Source: Mesorhizobium alhagi CCNWXJ12-2 (lineage in GTDB: Bacteria > Pseudomonadota > Alphaproteobacteria > Rhizobiales > Rhizobiaceae). From it: 64,000 bases of DNA. Shown here one piece after another: positions 45,567 through 55,017 of the stretch. The position numbers and the translations under genes are program-made. The number at the start of each line of letters is the position of its first letter. Positions within the stretch are counted from its first letter, which is position 1. The notes under the pieces were generated by a model. The model saw nothing but the letters and a program-made list of their open reading frames with translations. It was not told the DNA's origin and did not search any database. The stretch covers positions 1 to 64,000 of the forward strand of contig NZ_AHAM01000021.1 in NCBI RefSeq assembly GCF_000236565.1, read 5' to 3'.

Positions 45567-46787
45567 ATGAGACGTGTCGTCGTGACAGGCCTTGGGATCG
45601 TATCGTCCATCGGCAACAATGCCGACGAGGTGCAGGCCTCGCTGCATGGCGCCCGGTCGGGCATCAGCTTTTCCAGTGATTTCGCCGAGCACGGCTTCCG
45701 CTGCCAGGTGTGGGGGGCGCCGACGCTCGACCCGGCCGAGCTGGTCGACCGGCGGGCGATGCGCTTCCTGCACAAGGGCGGGGCGTGGAACCATGTCGCC
45801 ATGCAGCAGGCGATAGCATCCGGGGGGCTCGAGGAAGGCGACATCACCAACGAGCGCACCGGCATCATCATGGGCTCGGGCGGGCCATCGACGAAGACGA
45901 TCGTGGAAGCCGCCGAGATCACGGAAAAGAACAACAGCCCGAAGCGCATCGGGCCGTTTGCGGTGCCGAAGGCGATGTCGTCGACCGCATCGGCGACACT
46001 CGCGACCTGGTTCAAGATCCACGGCGTCAACTATTCGATCTCGTCCGCCTGCTCGACCTCGGCGCATTGCATCGGCAATGCCTATGAGCTGATCCAGTTC
46101 GGCAAGCAGGATATCATATTCGCGGGGGGCCACGAGGATCTCGACTGGACGATGTCGAACCTGTTCGACGCTATGGGCGCGATGTCCTCTAAGTTCAACG
46201 ACAGGCCCTCCGTGGCGTCCCGTGCCTATGACATCAACCGCGATGGCTTCGTCATCGCCGGCGGCGCGGGCGTGCTGGTGGTGGAAGAGCTGGAGCACGC
46301 CAAGGCGCGCGGCGCGAAAATCTATGCCGAGATCGTCGGCTACGGCGCGACATCGGACGGCTACGACATGGTCGCGCCGTCAGGGGAAGGCGCGGTGCGC
46401 TGCATGAAGCAGGCGTTATCCACCGTCAAAGGCGATATCGACTACATCAACACGCACGGCACCTCGACGCCGGTCGGCGATTCCAAGGAGATGGGCGCGA
46501 TCCGCGAAGTTTTCGGCGACAAGATGCCGAACATCACCTCGACCAAGTCGCTGACCGGGCACTCGCTGGGGGCGGCCGGCGTGCAGGAATCGATCTACTC
46601 GATCCTGATGATGCAGGGCGGATTCATCGGCGAAAGCGCCCATATCGAGGAGCTCGATCGGGAATTCGAAGGCATGCCGGTCGTGCGCAAGCGCATCGAC
46701 AACGCAAAGATCGATACCGTGCTGTCGAACTCGTTCGGCTTTGGCGGCACCAACGCCACGCTGGTCTTCCAACGCTATAACGGTTGA
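45567..46787 (+). CDS. fabB: 3-oxoacyl-ACP synthase I
   Basis: A 406-residue condensing enzyme required to elongate unsaturated acyl chains made by FabA. The nucleophile cysteine is in [16 protein letters not shown] (about residue 161), the two catalytic histidines in [11 protein letters not shown] (about 297) and [10 protein letters not shown] (about 332), and the lysine in TSTKSLTGH. The start at 45567 ([16 protein letters not shown]) has AAGGAG eight bases upstream. It lies 29 nt after fabA. Confidence 0.96.
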   Translation: MRRVVVTGLGIVSSIGNNADEVQASLHGARSGISFSSDFAEHGFRCQVWGAPTLDPAELVDRRAMRFLHKGGAWNHVAMQQAIASGGLEEGDITNERTGIIMGSGGPSTKTIVEAAEITEKNNSPKRIGPFAVPKAMSSTASATLATWFKIHGVNYSISSACSTSAHCIGNAYELIQFGKQDIIFAGGHEDLDWTMSNLFDAMGAMSSKFNDRPSVASRAYDINRDGFVIAGGAGVLVVEELEHAKARGAKIYAEIVGYGATSDGYDMVAPSGEGAVRCMKQALSTVKGDIDYINTHGTSTPVGDSKEMGAIREVFGDKMPNITSTKSLTGHSLGAAGVQESIYSILMMQGGFIGESAHIEELDREFEGMPVVRKRIDNAKIDTVLSNSFGFGGTNATLVFQRYNG

Positions 46788-46800
46788 AGGTTTCAGGCAG

Positions 46801-47613
46801 ATGGACGGATTGATGAAGGGCAAACGCGGCCTGATCATGGGCGTCGCGAACGATCACTCCATCGCCTGGGGCATCGCGAAGAAACTGGCCGAGCAGGGCG
46901 CGGAACTCGCCTTCACCTATCAGGGCGAGGCGTTCGGCCGCCGCGTCAAGCCGCTGGCCGAGAAGGTCGGCGCATCGCTGGTGCTGCCTTGCGACGCGGA
47001 GGACAGCGCCTCCGTCAGCTCCGTGTTCGAGACGCTGGGCAAGGAATGGGATGGCATGGATTTCATCGTCCATGCCATCGGCTTTTCCGACAAGAACGAG
47101 CTCAAAGGCCTCTACGCCGACACCAGCCGCGAGAACTTCATCCGCACCATGGTGATCTCCTGCTACTCCTTCACCGAAGTGGCGCGCCACGCGGCGGCGC
47201 TGATGAAGGAAGGCGGATCGATGATCACGCTGACCTATGCCGGATCGGTGCGCATCATGCCCAACTACAATGTGATGGGCGTCGCCAAGGCCGGGCTGGA
47301 AGCCAGCGTGCGCTATCTCGCCAATGATTACGGCCCGCGCGGCATCCGCGTAAACGCGATCTCCGCCGGTCCGGTGCGTACGCTTGCCGGCGCCGGCATT
47401 GCCGATGCGCGCCACATGTTCTCCTATCAGCAGCGCAATTCGCCGCTGCGCCGCACGGTGACGATCGAGGAAGTCGGCGGTTCGGCGCTCTATCTGCTGT
47501 CCGATCTGTCGTCCGGCGTCACCGGCGAGATCCACTACGTCGATTCCGGCTATCACATCGTCTCGATGCCGACGCTGGATGAGCTGAAGCGGACGGGCGA
47601 AGAGCGGGAATAG
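46801..47613 (+). CDS. fabI: Enoyl-ACP reductase (NADH)
   Basis: A 270-residue short-chain dehydrogenase-type reductase completing fatty-acid elongation. The NAD-binding segment GVANDHSIAWGIAKKLAEQGA is at about 15-35. The catalytic pair is the FabI Tyr-x6-Lys in NYNVMGVAKAGLEA near residue 160. The start at 46801 (MDGLMKGKRGLIMG) is 13 nt after fabB. It is the usual target of triclosan-type inhibitors in related bacteria. Confidence 0.95.
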   Translation: MDGLMKGKRGLIMGVANDHSIAWGIAKKLAEQGAELAFTYQGEAFGRRVKPLAEKVGASLVLPCDAEDSASVSSVFETLGKEWDGMDFIVHAIGFSDKNELKGLYADTSRENFIRTMVISCYSFTEVARHAAALMKEGGSMITLTYAGSVRIMPNYNVMGVAKAGLEASVRYLANDYGPRGIRVNAISAGPVRTLAGAGIADARHMFSYQQRNSPLRRTVTIEEVGGSALYLLSDLSSGVTGEIHYVDSGYHIVSMPTLDELKRTGEERE

Positions 47614-47617
47614 GCGC

Positions 47618-48634
47618 TCAGCGTTTCGCTGCGAAAACTTTGAACATGCCGTCGCGCGCGACTTCGGAATAACTGGAAAAGACCTCCGCGAGCGTCTTCT
47701 CGTAGGGAAGCTGGCGGTTCGCGACCATCATGAGCCGTCCGCCGGGTTTAAGAGCGGCGCCTGCCGTGCGGATCATCCGCTGGCCAATATCCGGCTCCGC
47801 CTCCCGCTTCTGGTGGAAGGGCGGGTTCATGACTATGAAATCGTAGCGGTGGGGAACCTCTTCGGCCAGCAGATCGTGCCAGAAGAAGCGCAGTTCAAGC
47901 GCGCCGGTGGCGGCGACATTGCGCTTCGCCGCCTCAAGGGAGGCGAAATCAGCCTCGTAGAGATCCAGCGCCGATATTTTCGGGTAACGCCCCGCCAGTT
48001 CGGCGGCAAGAAAACCCCAGCCGGCGCAAAAATCGGCCACCGCACCGGAAATCTTGTCCGGCAGATGTGCGGCCAGAAGTTTCGAGCCGGCGTCGATGCG
48101 GTCCGACGAGAACATGCCGGGAGCCGCGACGAAGCGGCCCTCGATCAACGTCTCGCCATTGCCGGCGCGCAGGGCGGCCACAGCCTGCGAGACATCGCCA
48201 GGTCGTCGGAACCAGAAGGCGACGCCATGATGCTTCGGCGTATGTCCTTCCAGTTCGACAAGTCCCTCCACCCGCTTGCGCAGGCTGGCTATGCCGTCAT
48301 CCTTGCCTCCCCCGACAAGGATCAACCCGCCTGTCCTGATGCGTTCGAGCGCCTCGGCAATGCGAAGCTCGTTCTCGCCGCGATGCCGGCCGCAGAGGAC
48401 CAGCGCTGAATCGAAATTTTCTTCCTCCGGCTGTGGCGTGACTTTATAGCGGCCAGCCAGCGCCCGGAACCAGGGGCGAAATCCCTGGATAAGCGAAAGA
48501 TCGGCGGCAAAGCCTTCCGGAAGCCGGAACCCGGGTTCAGCACCGAAGAAGAGAACGCGCTGATTCCGGCCAGGCGCTGCAAGTGACTCTGCTTCGAACG
48601 GGTGGAACAAGGTTTTCAGCGCGTCGCTGGTCAT
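47618..48634 (-). CDS. RsmC-like class I SAM-dependent methyltransferase
   Basis: A 338-residue protein with a degenerate N-terminal methyltransferase-like half and a catalytic C-terminal half, the arrangement of RsmC/RlmG 16S/23S guanine-N2 methyltransferases. The SAM motif is in ADFCAGWGFLAAELAGRYP (about residue 195) and the target-base motif IV is NPPFHQ (about 273). RsmC modifies G1207 of 16S rRNA in E. coli; the target here is inferred. It is convergent with fabI, separated by 4 nt. Confidence 0.85.
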   Translation of the reverse strand: MTSDALKTLFHPFEAESLAAPGRNQRVLFFGAEPGFRLPEGFAADLSLIQGFRPWFRALAGRYKVTPQPEEENFDSALVLCGRHRGENELRIAEALERIRTGGLILVGGGKDDGIASLRKRVEGLVELEGHTPKHHGVAFWFRRPGDVSQAVAALRAGNGETLIEGRFVAAPGMFSSDRIDAGSKLLAAHLPDKISGAVADFCAGWGFLAAELAGRYPKISALDLYEADFASLEAAKRNVAATGALELRFFWHDLLAEEVPHRYDFIVMNPPFHQKREAEPDIGQRMIRTAGAALKPGGRLMMVANRQLPYEKTLAEVFSSYSEVARDGMFKVFAAKR

Positions 48635-48638
48635 TGGT

Positions 48639-49097
48639 TCAAGCCGCGGTTTGCCGGGCTCGATATTCGCGTATCAGCACCGCCCATTCGTCAATGCCCG
48701 CGGCAAAGGATTCAGGCGTGATGGCAGCAATGAACGCGCGGCCTCGCTCCGACAACGGAACATACGAGTAGGAAACGCAAGCCATCGTCCGTGCGGCGCC
48801 GTCCGGCTTGCAGGTCACGTCGACAAAAGCCACCCGCGAGCCGGGAGTGGTCCGCAGATAGCGGACATGGCGCTCGGCCGGCTGCCATTCGAGGCATGTC
48901 CAAAGTGTCGCTTCGTCGCCGCTGCCGGTGGCGAAGATCATCTCTTTGCATACTTCCCCTGACGCCGGCGAAATATATTCGGGCGCCCAGTCAGGCACCC
49001 AAAGTTCCTCTCCCCTTGGCGTGAACAACGGGAAGGCTTCTTCGGCCGGCAACGGAAGTGAAATCTCGTGGCAAAATGCGACGCGCATGACTGTCAT
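48639..49097 (-). CDS. SRPBCC (START-like) domain protein
   Basis: A 152-residue single-domain protein of the SRPBCC hydrophobic-ligand fold: VAFCHEISLPLPAEEAFPLFTPRGEELWVPDWAPEYISP at the start, then WTCLEWQPAERHVRYLRTTPGSRVAFVDVTC and a long C-terminal helix ESFAAGIDEWAVLIREY. The start at 49097 overlaps the stop of the preceding RHH-like gene by ATGA, so the two are coupled. No known enzyme motif is visible. It ends 4 nt from the start of the methyltransferase gene. Confidence 0.75.
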   Translation of the reverse strand: MTVMRVAFCHEISLPLPAEEAFPLFTPRGEELWVPDWAPEYISPASGEVCKEMIFATGSGDEATLWTCLEWQPAERHVRYLRTTPGSRVAFVDVTCKPDGAARTMACVSYSYVPLSERGRAFIAAITPESFAAGIDEWAVLIREYRARQTAA

Positions 49098-49336
49098 TCG
49101 TCCTGGTCGGGATGAAGGTGACTGTCCGCGCTCGTCAGCCGGCAATCGTAAATGTCCTTCAGTTTCTCGATGACGGAGAGAGTGTCGTTCGAGAAAGGTT
49201 GTCTGCCCTCGAACGCATGCAGCACGATGCCTTCAAGAAGGTCGCCGAGGCTCATGTCCTTTTTCTCGGCAAGCGCCTTCAGCACCTTGAGCAGAGACGT
49301 GGAAATGCGGACACCGGTTTGCGTTCTCTCGATCAT
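49094..49336 (-). CDS. Small RHH-like (CopG/Arc-type) DNA-binding protein candidate
   Basis: An 80-residue protein. Residues of about 5-45, TQTGVRISTSLLKVLKALAEKKDMSLGDLLEGIVLHAF, follow a ribbon-helix-helix pattern: a short strand with alternating polar residues and two amphipathic helices split by a Met-Ser turn. The C-terminus (SFSND... to DQDE) is acidic. A 16-bp palindrome lies 8-23 nt upstream of its ATG, consistent with an autoregulator. It is coupled to an SRPBCC gene. The fold assignment is my reading of the pattern, not a database match. Confidence 0.65.
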   Translation of the reverse strand: MIERTQTGVRISTSLLKVLKALAEKKDMSLGDLLEGIVLHAFEGRQPFSNDTLSVIEKLKDIYDCRLTSADSHLHPDQDE

Positions 49337-49343
49337 AACAGGA

Positions 49344-49359
49344 TGTTACCGTGGTAACA
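49344..49359. promoter_or_regulatory. Palindromic operator candidate at the RHH-like gene
   Basis: TGTTACCGTGGTAACA has seven-base perfect arms around a GT centre. It ends eight bases before the ATG of the RHH-like gene, overlapping the expected ribosome-binding or -10 region. No strong Shine-Dalgarno sequence is visible there, so binding could cover a start of a short-leader or leaderless message. Confidence 0.65.
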
Positions 49360-49378
49360 CTGGACACGCAAGCCAAAC

Positions 49379-49411
49379 AAAAGGGCGCGGCCTTCCGGCA
49401 CGCGCCCTTTT
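49379..49411 (-). terminator. Rho-independent terminator after pnp
   Basis: AAAAGGGCGCG pairs with CGCGCCCTTTT (11 bp) across an 11-nt loop, followed on the minus strand by TTTTGTTTGG. It lies 19 nt after the pnp stop and close to the start of the RHH-like unit. Confidence 0.93.
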
Positions 49412-49429
49412 GCCGTCAGTTTGCTGAAA

Positions 49430-51577
49430 TCAGGCGGCGGTCTCTTCGCCTTCGGCCTTCTTCTCGCGCACGATTTCCTTGCCGGTCTCCTGGTCGACGA
49501 CCTTCATCGACAGGCGAACCTTGCCGCGCTCGTCGAAGCCCATGAGTTTGACGAAGACCTTGTCGCCTTCCTTGACCACGTCCGACGTCTTGGCGACGCG
49601 GTCGTTGGCAAGCTGCGAGATGTGGACCAGGCCGTCCTTCGGACCGAAGAAGTTCACGAAAGCGCCGAAGTCGGCGGTCTTGACGACCGTGCCTTCGTAG
49701 ATCTCGCCAACTTCCGGCTCGGCGACGATGGTGTGGATCCACTTCTTCGCCGCCTCGATCTCCTTGGCGTTCGACGAAGCGATCTTGACCGTGCCGTCAT
49801 CCTCGATGTTGATCTTGGCGCCGGTCTTCTCAACGATCTCGCGGATGACCTTGCCGCCCGAACCGATCACGTCGCGGATCTTGTCGGTCGGGACGTGCAT
49901 GACCTCGATGCGCGGCGCGAACTCGCCGAGCTCCGAACGGCCTTCGGCGATCGCCTTAGACATTTCGCCGAGAATGTGCACACGACCTTCCTGCGCCTGG
50001 GCGAGCGCAACCTTCATGATCTCCTCGGTAATGCCTTCGATCTTGATGTCCATCTGCAGCGCGGTGATGCCGCCCTGGGTTCCGGCCACCTTGAAGTCCA
50101 TGTCGCCGAGGTGGTCCTCGTCGCCGAGAATGTCGGAAAGGACGGCGAAGCGCTCGCCTTCCTTGATCAGGCCCATGGCGATGCCGGCAACGGGCTTGGC
50201 CAGCGGCACGCCGGCATCCATAAGCGCTAGCGAGGTGCCGCAGACGGTAGCCATCGAGGACGAACCGTTGGATTCAGTGATCTCCGAGACGACGCGAAGC
50301 GTGTAGGGGAAGGCGTCCGCGGCCGGCAGCATCGGACGGATAGCGCGCCAGGCGAGCTTGCCGTGGCCGATTTCGCGGCGGCCGGGCGAACCCATGCGGC
50401 CGGTTTCACCGACCGAATAGGGCGGGAAGTTGTAGTGAAGGAGGAACTTCTCCTTGTACATGCCGGTCAACGAATCGACGTACTGTTCGTCTTCGCCGGT
50501 GCCCAGCGTGGCGACAACGATCGCTTGGGTCTCGCCGCGGGTGAACAGCGCCGAACCGTGGGTGCGCGGCAGGATGCCGACTTCCGAGACGATCTGGCGA
50601 ACGGTCTTAAGGTCGCGGCCATCGATGCGCGAACCGGTGTCGAGGATGTTCCAGCGCACGATCTTGGCCTGCAGGTCCTTGAACACCGCGTTCACCTGCT
50701 CGGAAGTCCAGGTCGTCGTCTCGGCGCCTTCCGGCAGCAGAGCCGCCTTCACCTTGGCCTTTGCAGTATCCACCGCCGCATAGCGCTCCTGCTTGAGCGT
50801 GTTCTTGTAGGCGGCGCGCAGGTCGTCTTCGACCATGCCGAGCATGGTAGCTTCCAGCTCGGAAAGATCCTTGACCTGATGGTCGCGCGGCTCCTTCGCG
50901 GCCACTTCGGCGAGCTTGATGATCGCATCGATGACCGGCTGGAAGCCCCTGTGGCCGAACATGACAGCGCCGAGCATGACGTCCTCGGGAAGCTCCTTGG
51001 CTTCCGATTCGACCATGAGGACCGCATCACCGGTTCCTGCGACGATGAGGTCGAGTTTCGATTCCTCCATCTCGTCGACGTGAGGGTTCAGCACGTATTC
51101 GCCGTTGATGTAGCCGACGCGGGCGCCGCCGATCGGACCCATGAAGGGCACGCCCGAAAGCGTCAGGGCCGCCGAGGTGGCGACGATCGACAGGATGTCC
51201 GGATCGTTTTCGAGGTCGTGCTGGACCACGGTCACGACGACCTGTGTGTCGTTCTTGTAGCCTTCGGCGAAGAGCGGACGGATCGGACGGTCGATGAGGC
51301 GGGAAACCAGCGTTTCCTTCTCGCTCGGACGGCCTTCACGCTTGAAGTAGCCGCCCGGGATCTTGCCGGCGGCGTAGGTCTTTTCCTGGTAGTTGACGGT
51401 TAGCGGGAAGAAGTCGAAGCCGGGCTTGGGCTCCTTCGCCGAAACGACTGTGGCGAGCACGATGGTCTCGCCGTAGGTGGCGAGAACGGCGCCGTCGGCC
51501 TGACGGGCTATCTTGCCGGTTTCCAGAATGAGCGGACGGCCCGCCCATTCGATCTCTACCTTGTGATGATTGAACAT
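49430..51577 (-). CDS. pnp: Polynucleotide phosphorylase
   Basis: A 715-residue 3'-5' phosphorolytic exoribonuclease of the RNA degradosome. Two RNase PH domains (about residues 5-220 and 310-545), a KH domain ([34 protein letters not shown], about 555-610) and an S1 domain ([33 protein letters not shown], about 620-690) are in the standard order. The start at 51577 ([11 protein letters not shown]) matches the family. It follows rpsO by about 300 nt in the classical rpsO-pnp order. Confidence 0.97.
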   Translation of the reverse strand: MFNHHKVEIEWAGRPLILETGKIARQADGAVLATYGETIVLATVVSAKEPKPGFDFFPLTVNYQEKTYAAGKIPGGYFKREGRPSEKETLVSRLIDRPIRPLFAEGYKNDTQVVVTVVQHDLENDPDILSIVATSAALTLSGVPFMGPIGGARVGYINGEYVLNPHVDEMEESKLDLIVAGTGDAVLMVESEAKELPEDVMLGAVMFGHRGFQPVIDAIIKLAEVAAKEPRDHQVKDLSELEATMLGMVEDDLRAAYKNTLKQERYAAVDTAKAKVKAALLPEGAETTTWTSEQVNAVFKDLQAKIVRWNILDTGSRIDGRDLKTVRQIVSEVGILPRTHGSALFTRGETQAIVVATLGTGEDEQYVDSLTGMYKEKFLLHYNFPPYSVGETGRMGSPGRREIGHGKLAWRAIRPMLPAADAFPYTLRVVSEITESNGSSSMATVCGTSLALMDAGVPLAKPVAGIAMGLIKEGERFAVLSDILGDEDHLGDMDFKVAGTQGGITALQMDIKIEGITEEIMKVALAQAQEGRVHILGEMSKAIAEGRSELGEFAPRIEVMHVPTDKIRDVIGSGGKVIREIVEKTGAKINIEDDGTVKIASSNAKEIEAAKKWIHTIVAEPEVGEIYEGTVVKTADFGAFVNFFGPKDGLVHISQLANDRVAKTSDVVKEGDKVFVKLMGFDERGKVRLSMKVVDQETGKEIVREKKAEGEETAA

Positions 51578-51879
51578 TTCTTGTCCTTGCGTAATGCGGA
51601 AAGGGCCGCGAACTTCTCGCGGCGTCCTTCTCCTGGCTTGTTCCAGACGAGCCACGGGCAAGACAACGGGGTGTCTGGACAGTCGGCGTCAGATCAACGC
51701 CCCAGGCATCCTGCAATCCTGCCCCATGACCGTCTCATGAGGCGGTTCCGATGCCGCCCTGTGCCGCACCTGGAACCAGTTCGGACATGATCCCCCGGAC
51801 CATGTCCTGTCGGGAAGCCTTTGACGGCCGCCCGGATAAGCGAACGGCGGACCTCAATGAAGCCCGCCGGCCGGAAGTC
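51578..51879 (-). promoter_or_regulatory. rpsO-pnp intergenic region with pnp leader hairpin
   Basis: About 300 nt without a gene. A hairpin with seven-base perfect arms, GCCGCGA and TCGCGGC around ACTTC, is at 51605-51623, 28 nt before the pnp start. In E. coli the pnp leader hairpin is cut by RNase III and lets PNPase repress itself; a similar role here is inferred. The rest shows no obvious terminator after rpsO. Confidence 0.5.
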
Positions 51880-52149
51880 TTAGCGGCGCAGACCGAGTTT
51901 CTCGATCAGCGTCTGGTAGCGGCCTTCTTCGCGCGACTTCAGATAGTCGAGCAGACGGCGGCGCTGCGAAACGAGAGCGAGAAGACCACGACGGGAGTGA
52001 TTGTCCTTCTTGTGGTCCTTGAAGTGTTCGGTCAGGTTCTTGATGCGCTCGGAAAGAATGGCCACCTGGACTTCCGGCGAACCGGTATCGCCTGCGGCGG
52101 TCGCAAATTCCGTCATCAATTCCTTCTTGCGTTCAGCAGTAATCGACAT
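51880..52149 (-). CDS. rpsO: 30S ribosomal protein S15
   Basis: An 89-residue protein binding the central domain of 16S rRNA. It reads [36 protein letters not shown], then [30 protein letters not shown] and ends EKLGLRR, all conserved. The frame extends upstream but homologues start at this ATG. In rhizobia S15 is known to bind its own mRNA leader; the 170 nt upstream could host that structure, which I could not resolve by eye. Confidence 0.97.
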   Translation of the reverse strand: MSITAERKKELMTEFATAAGDTGSPEVQVAILSERIKNLTEHFKDHKKDNHSRRGLLALVSQRRRLLDYLKSREEGRYQTLIEKLGLRR

Positions 52150-52322
52150 CGTGCTTTTCCTTTCGAATTTGAGGAAACGGGTCGCCCTCAGCCGGGATGT
52201 CGTCCAGCAGGGGCCGGTGTACATTGCGCGTCTCGCCCAATGCTGCGGCGCATATAGTGCAAAACCGGACGGAAAGCCAGAGAGAATCCAAACCGGCAAA
52301 GAATCTCGATCGGGCAGTCAGT

Positions 52323-53417
52323 TCAGAGCCATTTCTTCCAGCGGAAGAAGCCGACGAGCGAAAATCCGATGACAGCCATAATGCCAAGCGCGATCGGGTA
52401 GCCGTAATAGCTCAAGAGTTCCGGCATGTTCCAGGGAGAAGCGCCTGGATCGAAATTCATGCCCCATATACCGGCCAGAAAGGTCAGCGGGATGAAGATC
52501 GCCGAAACGATGGTCAGGAAGCTGATCACGTCGTTGGTGCGGGCCTGGCTCAGCGAAAGATGCATCTCGATCAGCCCCGTCAACATGTCGCGGTGCATCT
52601 CGACCACCTCGATCAGCCGGATCGAATGGTCGTGCGTGTCGTTCAAATAGACCTTGGTTTCGGGATGGACGAAGGGGACCTCGGCGCGCAGCAGGGCCGC
52701 GAGTGCGTCACGAAGCGGCCACAGCGCCCGCTTGAGCACGATCATGCCGCGCTTGAGCTCGTGCAACTCGCGCACCTGATGCCGCCCCACCCCCCGTAGC
52801 ATCTCGTCCTCGATGCCGTCGATCTTTTCGCCCTTGGTTTCCAGGATGGGGAAATAGCTGTCGACGATTGCGTCTATCAGGGCATAGGCGAGGTAGTCGG
52901 CCTTGCGCGTGCGCAGCCTGTTGGGCAGCGAAGCCTTGATGCGCTTGCGCACCGGCCCGAACGGATCACCCTCGCGCTCCTGAAAGGTGACGACGAAGTT
53001 CTCGCCGAAGAACAACGATATCTGCTCGTAGCGGCCGGCGGCCGCGTCGTCGATCGCTGAGACGACGACGAAGGCGTGGTCATCGAAGAAATCAACCTTC
53101 GGGCGCTGGCCGGTGTTGACTGTGTCCTCGAGCGCCAGTTGGTGCAGCTTGAAGATCGCGCCAATCTCGGCAATCAGCTCGACATTGGCGAGGCCGACGC
53201 AATCGAGCCAGATGACAGGCCATTCGGCGCAGCTTTCAACGACATCCCGAAGGCTGGCATTGTCGATGAACTTGCACTCGTCGGGAGCAATCAAGGTGAG
53301 GCTGAGCGCCGACTGGCGGGCGGCGGGATCGGCGATCAACGTACCGGGCGACGCGCCGATGGGCGACCTCTTGACCTTGCGCAGGGACCGCCTTTTGACC
53401 GCCTCAACCTTCGCCAT
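52323..53417 (-). CDS. corA: CorA-type magnesium/cobalt transporter
   Basis: A 364-residue CorA-family channel. A large cytoplasmic domain (about residues 1-300) precedes two C-terminal membrane helices; the GMN selectivity motif occurs in FLAGIWGMNFDPG at the end of the first helix. The basic C-terminus FFRWKKWL is typical. The ATG at 53417 (MAKVEAVKRRSLRKVKR) is preferred over one seven codons upstream. It lies between rpsO and truB on the same strand. Confidence 0.92.
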   Translation of the reverse strand: MAKVEAVKRRSLRKVKRSPIGASPGTLIADPAARQSALSLTLIAPDECKFIDNASLRDVVESCAEWPVIWLDCVGLANVELIAEIGAIFKLHQLALEDTVNTGQRPKVDFFDDHAFVVVSAIDDAAAGRYEQISLFFGENFVVTFQEREGDPFGPVRKRIKASLPNRLRTRKADYLAYALIDAIVDSYFPILETKGEKIDGIEDEMLRGVGRHQVRELHELKRGMIVLKRALWPLRDALAALLRAEVPFVHPETKVYLNDTHDHSIRLIEVVEMHRDMLTGLIEMHLSLSQARTNDVISFLTIVSAIFIPLTFLAGIWGMNFDPGASPWNMPELLSYYGYPIALGIMAVIGFSLVGFFRWKKWL

Positions 53418-53540
53418 GCTGCTTCTCGCCCAGCGCATGACCCCGAAAACCGGAAACGGCTTTCATGCGCAGATTGACAGTCTTAGAGCGTCCGGGAGGA
53501 CGCGCGGCGCTCTACCGATTCGGCTCGGAGAATACAGGAA

Positions 53541-54509
53541 TCAGCCGGCAAAAACCCGCTTCGGTTTGAACATGCCGGCTTCGACAGCGCCGATCGCGAC
53601 CAGCTTGCCGCGGGCGGTGGCGCAAGCCTCCTCCGCCTCGACCGGGGCGTCGCGGCCGCGGATGATGACGGGATTGCCGAGCCGGATCTTTGCCGCGGCA
53701 TCGTCGGTGATGGCGATTTGCGGCAGGCATTCGAGGGCTGCGCCGGTGTCGACCAGATAGGCGTCGATCGCGTCGAAGCGGTCGTTCCAATTACCCAGCG
53801 CAAGGGCCGGCTGATCCGGATCCGGCTTTGGCGGCGCGGCGGCCTCGAGTTCTTCCAGCGTGACGAAATCTTCCGCCGTGAACGGCTCGACCTCGACACG
53901 GCGCAGTTCGGCGATGTGGCCGAAACAGTCGAGATCGCGGCCCATGTCGCGGGCCAGCGAGCGCACATAGGTGCCCTTGCCGCATTCGGTCTCGAAGACG
54001 GAGCGGCCATCGGCCGTCGTTTCGATCAGGTCGAGCCGGCCGATCTCGATCTCGCGCGCAGGGATGTCGACGCTTTCGCCCTCGCGGGCGAGGTCGTAGG
54101 CGCGTTCGCCACCAATCTTGATGGCGGAGAACTGCGGCGGCGTCTGCATGATGACGCCCGTGTATTTCGGCAGCAGCGCCCGGATCTCTGCGTCGCTGGG
54201 GCGCTTGTCGGAGGTTTTCGTCACCGGGCCCTCCAGATCGTCGGTCGAGCGCTCCTCGCCCCAAGCGACGGTGAAACGATAGACCTTGGCGCCGTCCATG
54301 ACGTAGGGCACGGTCTTGGTCGCCTCGCCGAGCGCGATCGGCAACATGCCGGAGGCCAGCGGGTCGAGCGTGCCGGCATGGCCGGCTTTCTCGGCCTGGA
54401 ACAGCCATTTGATCTTGGCGACGGCGTCGGTCGAGCCCATGCCGACCGGCTTGTCGAGGATCAGCCAGCCGGAGACCGGCCGGCCCTTTTTCTTGCCGCG
54501 GCGCGCCAT
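53541..54509 (-). CDS. truB: tRNA pseudouridine(55) synthase
   Basis: A 322-residue enzyme that makes pseudouridine 55 in the T-loop of tRNAs. The N-terminal [17 protein letters not shown] and the catalytic aspartate in [22 protein letters not shown] are conserved, as are [19 protein letters not shown] and [15 protein letters not shown]. Its ATG directly abuts the rbfA stop codon (TAGATG), so the two are coupled. Confidence 0.96.
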   Translation of the reverse strand: MARRGKKKGRPVSGWLILDKPVGMGSTDAVAKIKWLFQAEKAGHAGTLDPLASGMLPIALGEATKTVPYVMDGAKVYRFTVAWGEERSTDDLEGPVTKTSDKRPSDAEIRALLPKYTGVIMQTPPQFSAIKIGGERAYDLAREGESVDIPAREIEIGRLDLIETTADGRSVFETECGKGTYVRSLARDMGRDLDCFGHIAELRRVEVEPFTAEDFVTLEELEAAAPPKPDPDQPALALGNWNDRFDAIDAYLVDTGAALECLPQIAITDDAAAKIRLGNPVIIRGRDAPVEAEEACATARGKLVAIGAVEAGMFKPKRVFAG

Positions 54510-54911
54510 CTATTCCTCGTCGTCCTTGTCCAGGTCGCGCACCACTTCGGGCGAGCGCAGAAGCTCGTCGATCTTCGCGAAATTGTCGTAGCTGGTGTCC
54601 CGGCGGAAACGGAACTCGGGCATGTACTTCATCTGCCGGAGCGCCGATGACACACGTCCGCGAATGAATTTCGCGTTCCGGTTCAGCGCCTCTATCACCG
54701 CCTCGTCGTCCTTAGCGCCAAGCGGCGAGACGAAGGCTGTCGCGATCTTGAGATCGGGCGACATCCGGACCTCGGAGATCGAGATCACCGTGGATTCGAC
54801 TACGTCGTCGCGGACCTCGCCGCGCTGGATCAGGTCTGAGAGGGCATGGCGCACCTGCTCGCCGACGCGAAGCATGCGCTGGGAGGGGCCTGAGGACTGG
54901 GATCGGGACAT
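54510..54911 (-). CDS. rbfA: Ribosome-binding factor A
   Basis: A 133-residue KH-type factor for 30S subunit maturation. The family pattern [45 protein letters not shown] and [28 protein letters not shown] is clear. An acidic C-terminal tail ends in DKDDEE. A long hairpin separates it from infB; truB follows directly. Confidence 0.95.
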   Translation of the reverse strand: MSRSQSSGPSQRMLRVGEQVRHALSDLIQRGEVRDDVVESTVISISEVRMSPDLKIATAFVSPLGAKDDEAVIEALNRNAKFIRGRVSSALRQMKYMPEFRFRRDTSYDNFAKIDELLRSPEVVRDLDKDDEE

Positions 54912-54925
54912 CGTTTAAATCCAAA

Positions 54926-54961
54926 AGACATGGAACGGGTGTAGGACCGCGTTCCATGTCT
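54926..54961 (-). promoter_or_regulatory. Long hairpin between infB and rbfA (attenuator or processing site)
   Basis: AGACATGGAACG and CGTTCCATGTCT form a perfect 12-bp stem around a 12-nt loop. On the minus strand it is followed by TTTTGGATTT and then the rbfA ATG about 15 nt further. The short T run could give partial termination, and the stem could be an RNase III site. Confidence 0.65.
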
Positions 54962-55017
54962 GGTCGTTACGAACGCGGCGCCTGCCGCCGTTCCTTTATG
55001 CGCCGGCTACAAAGCGG

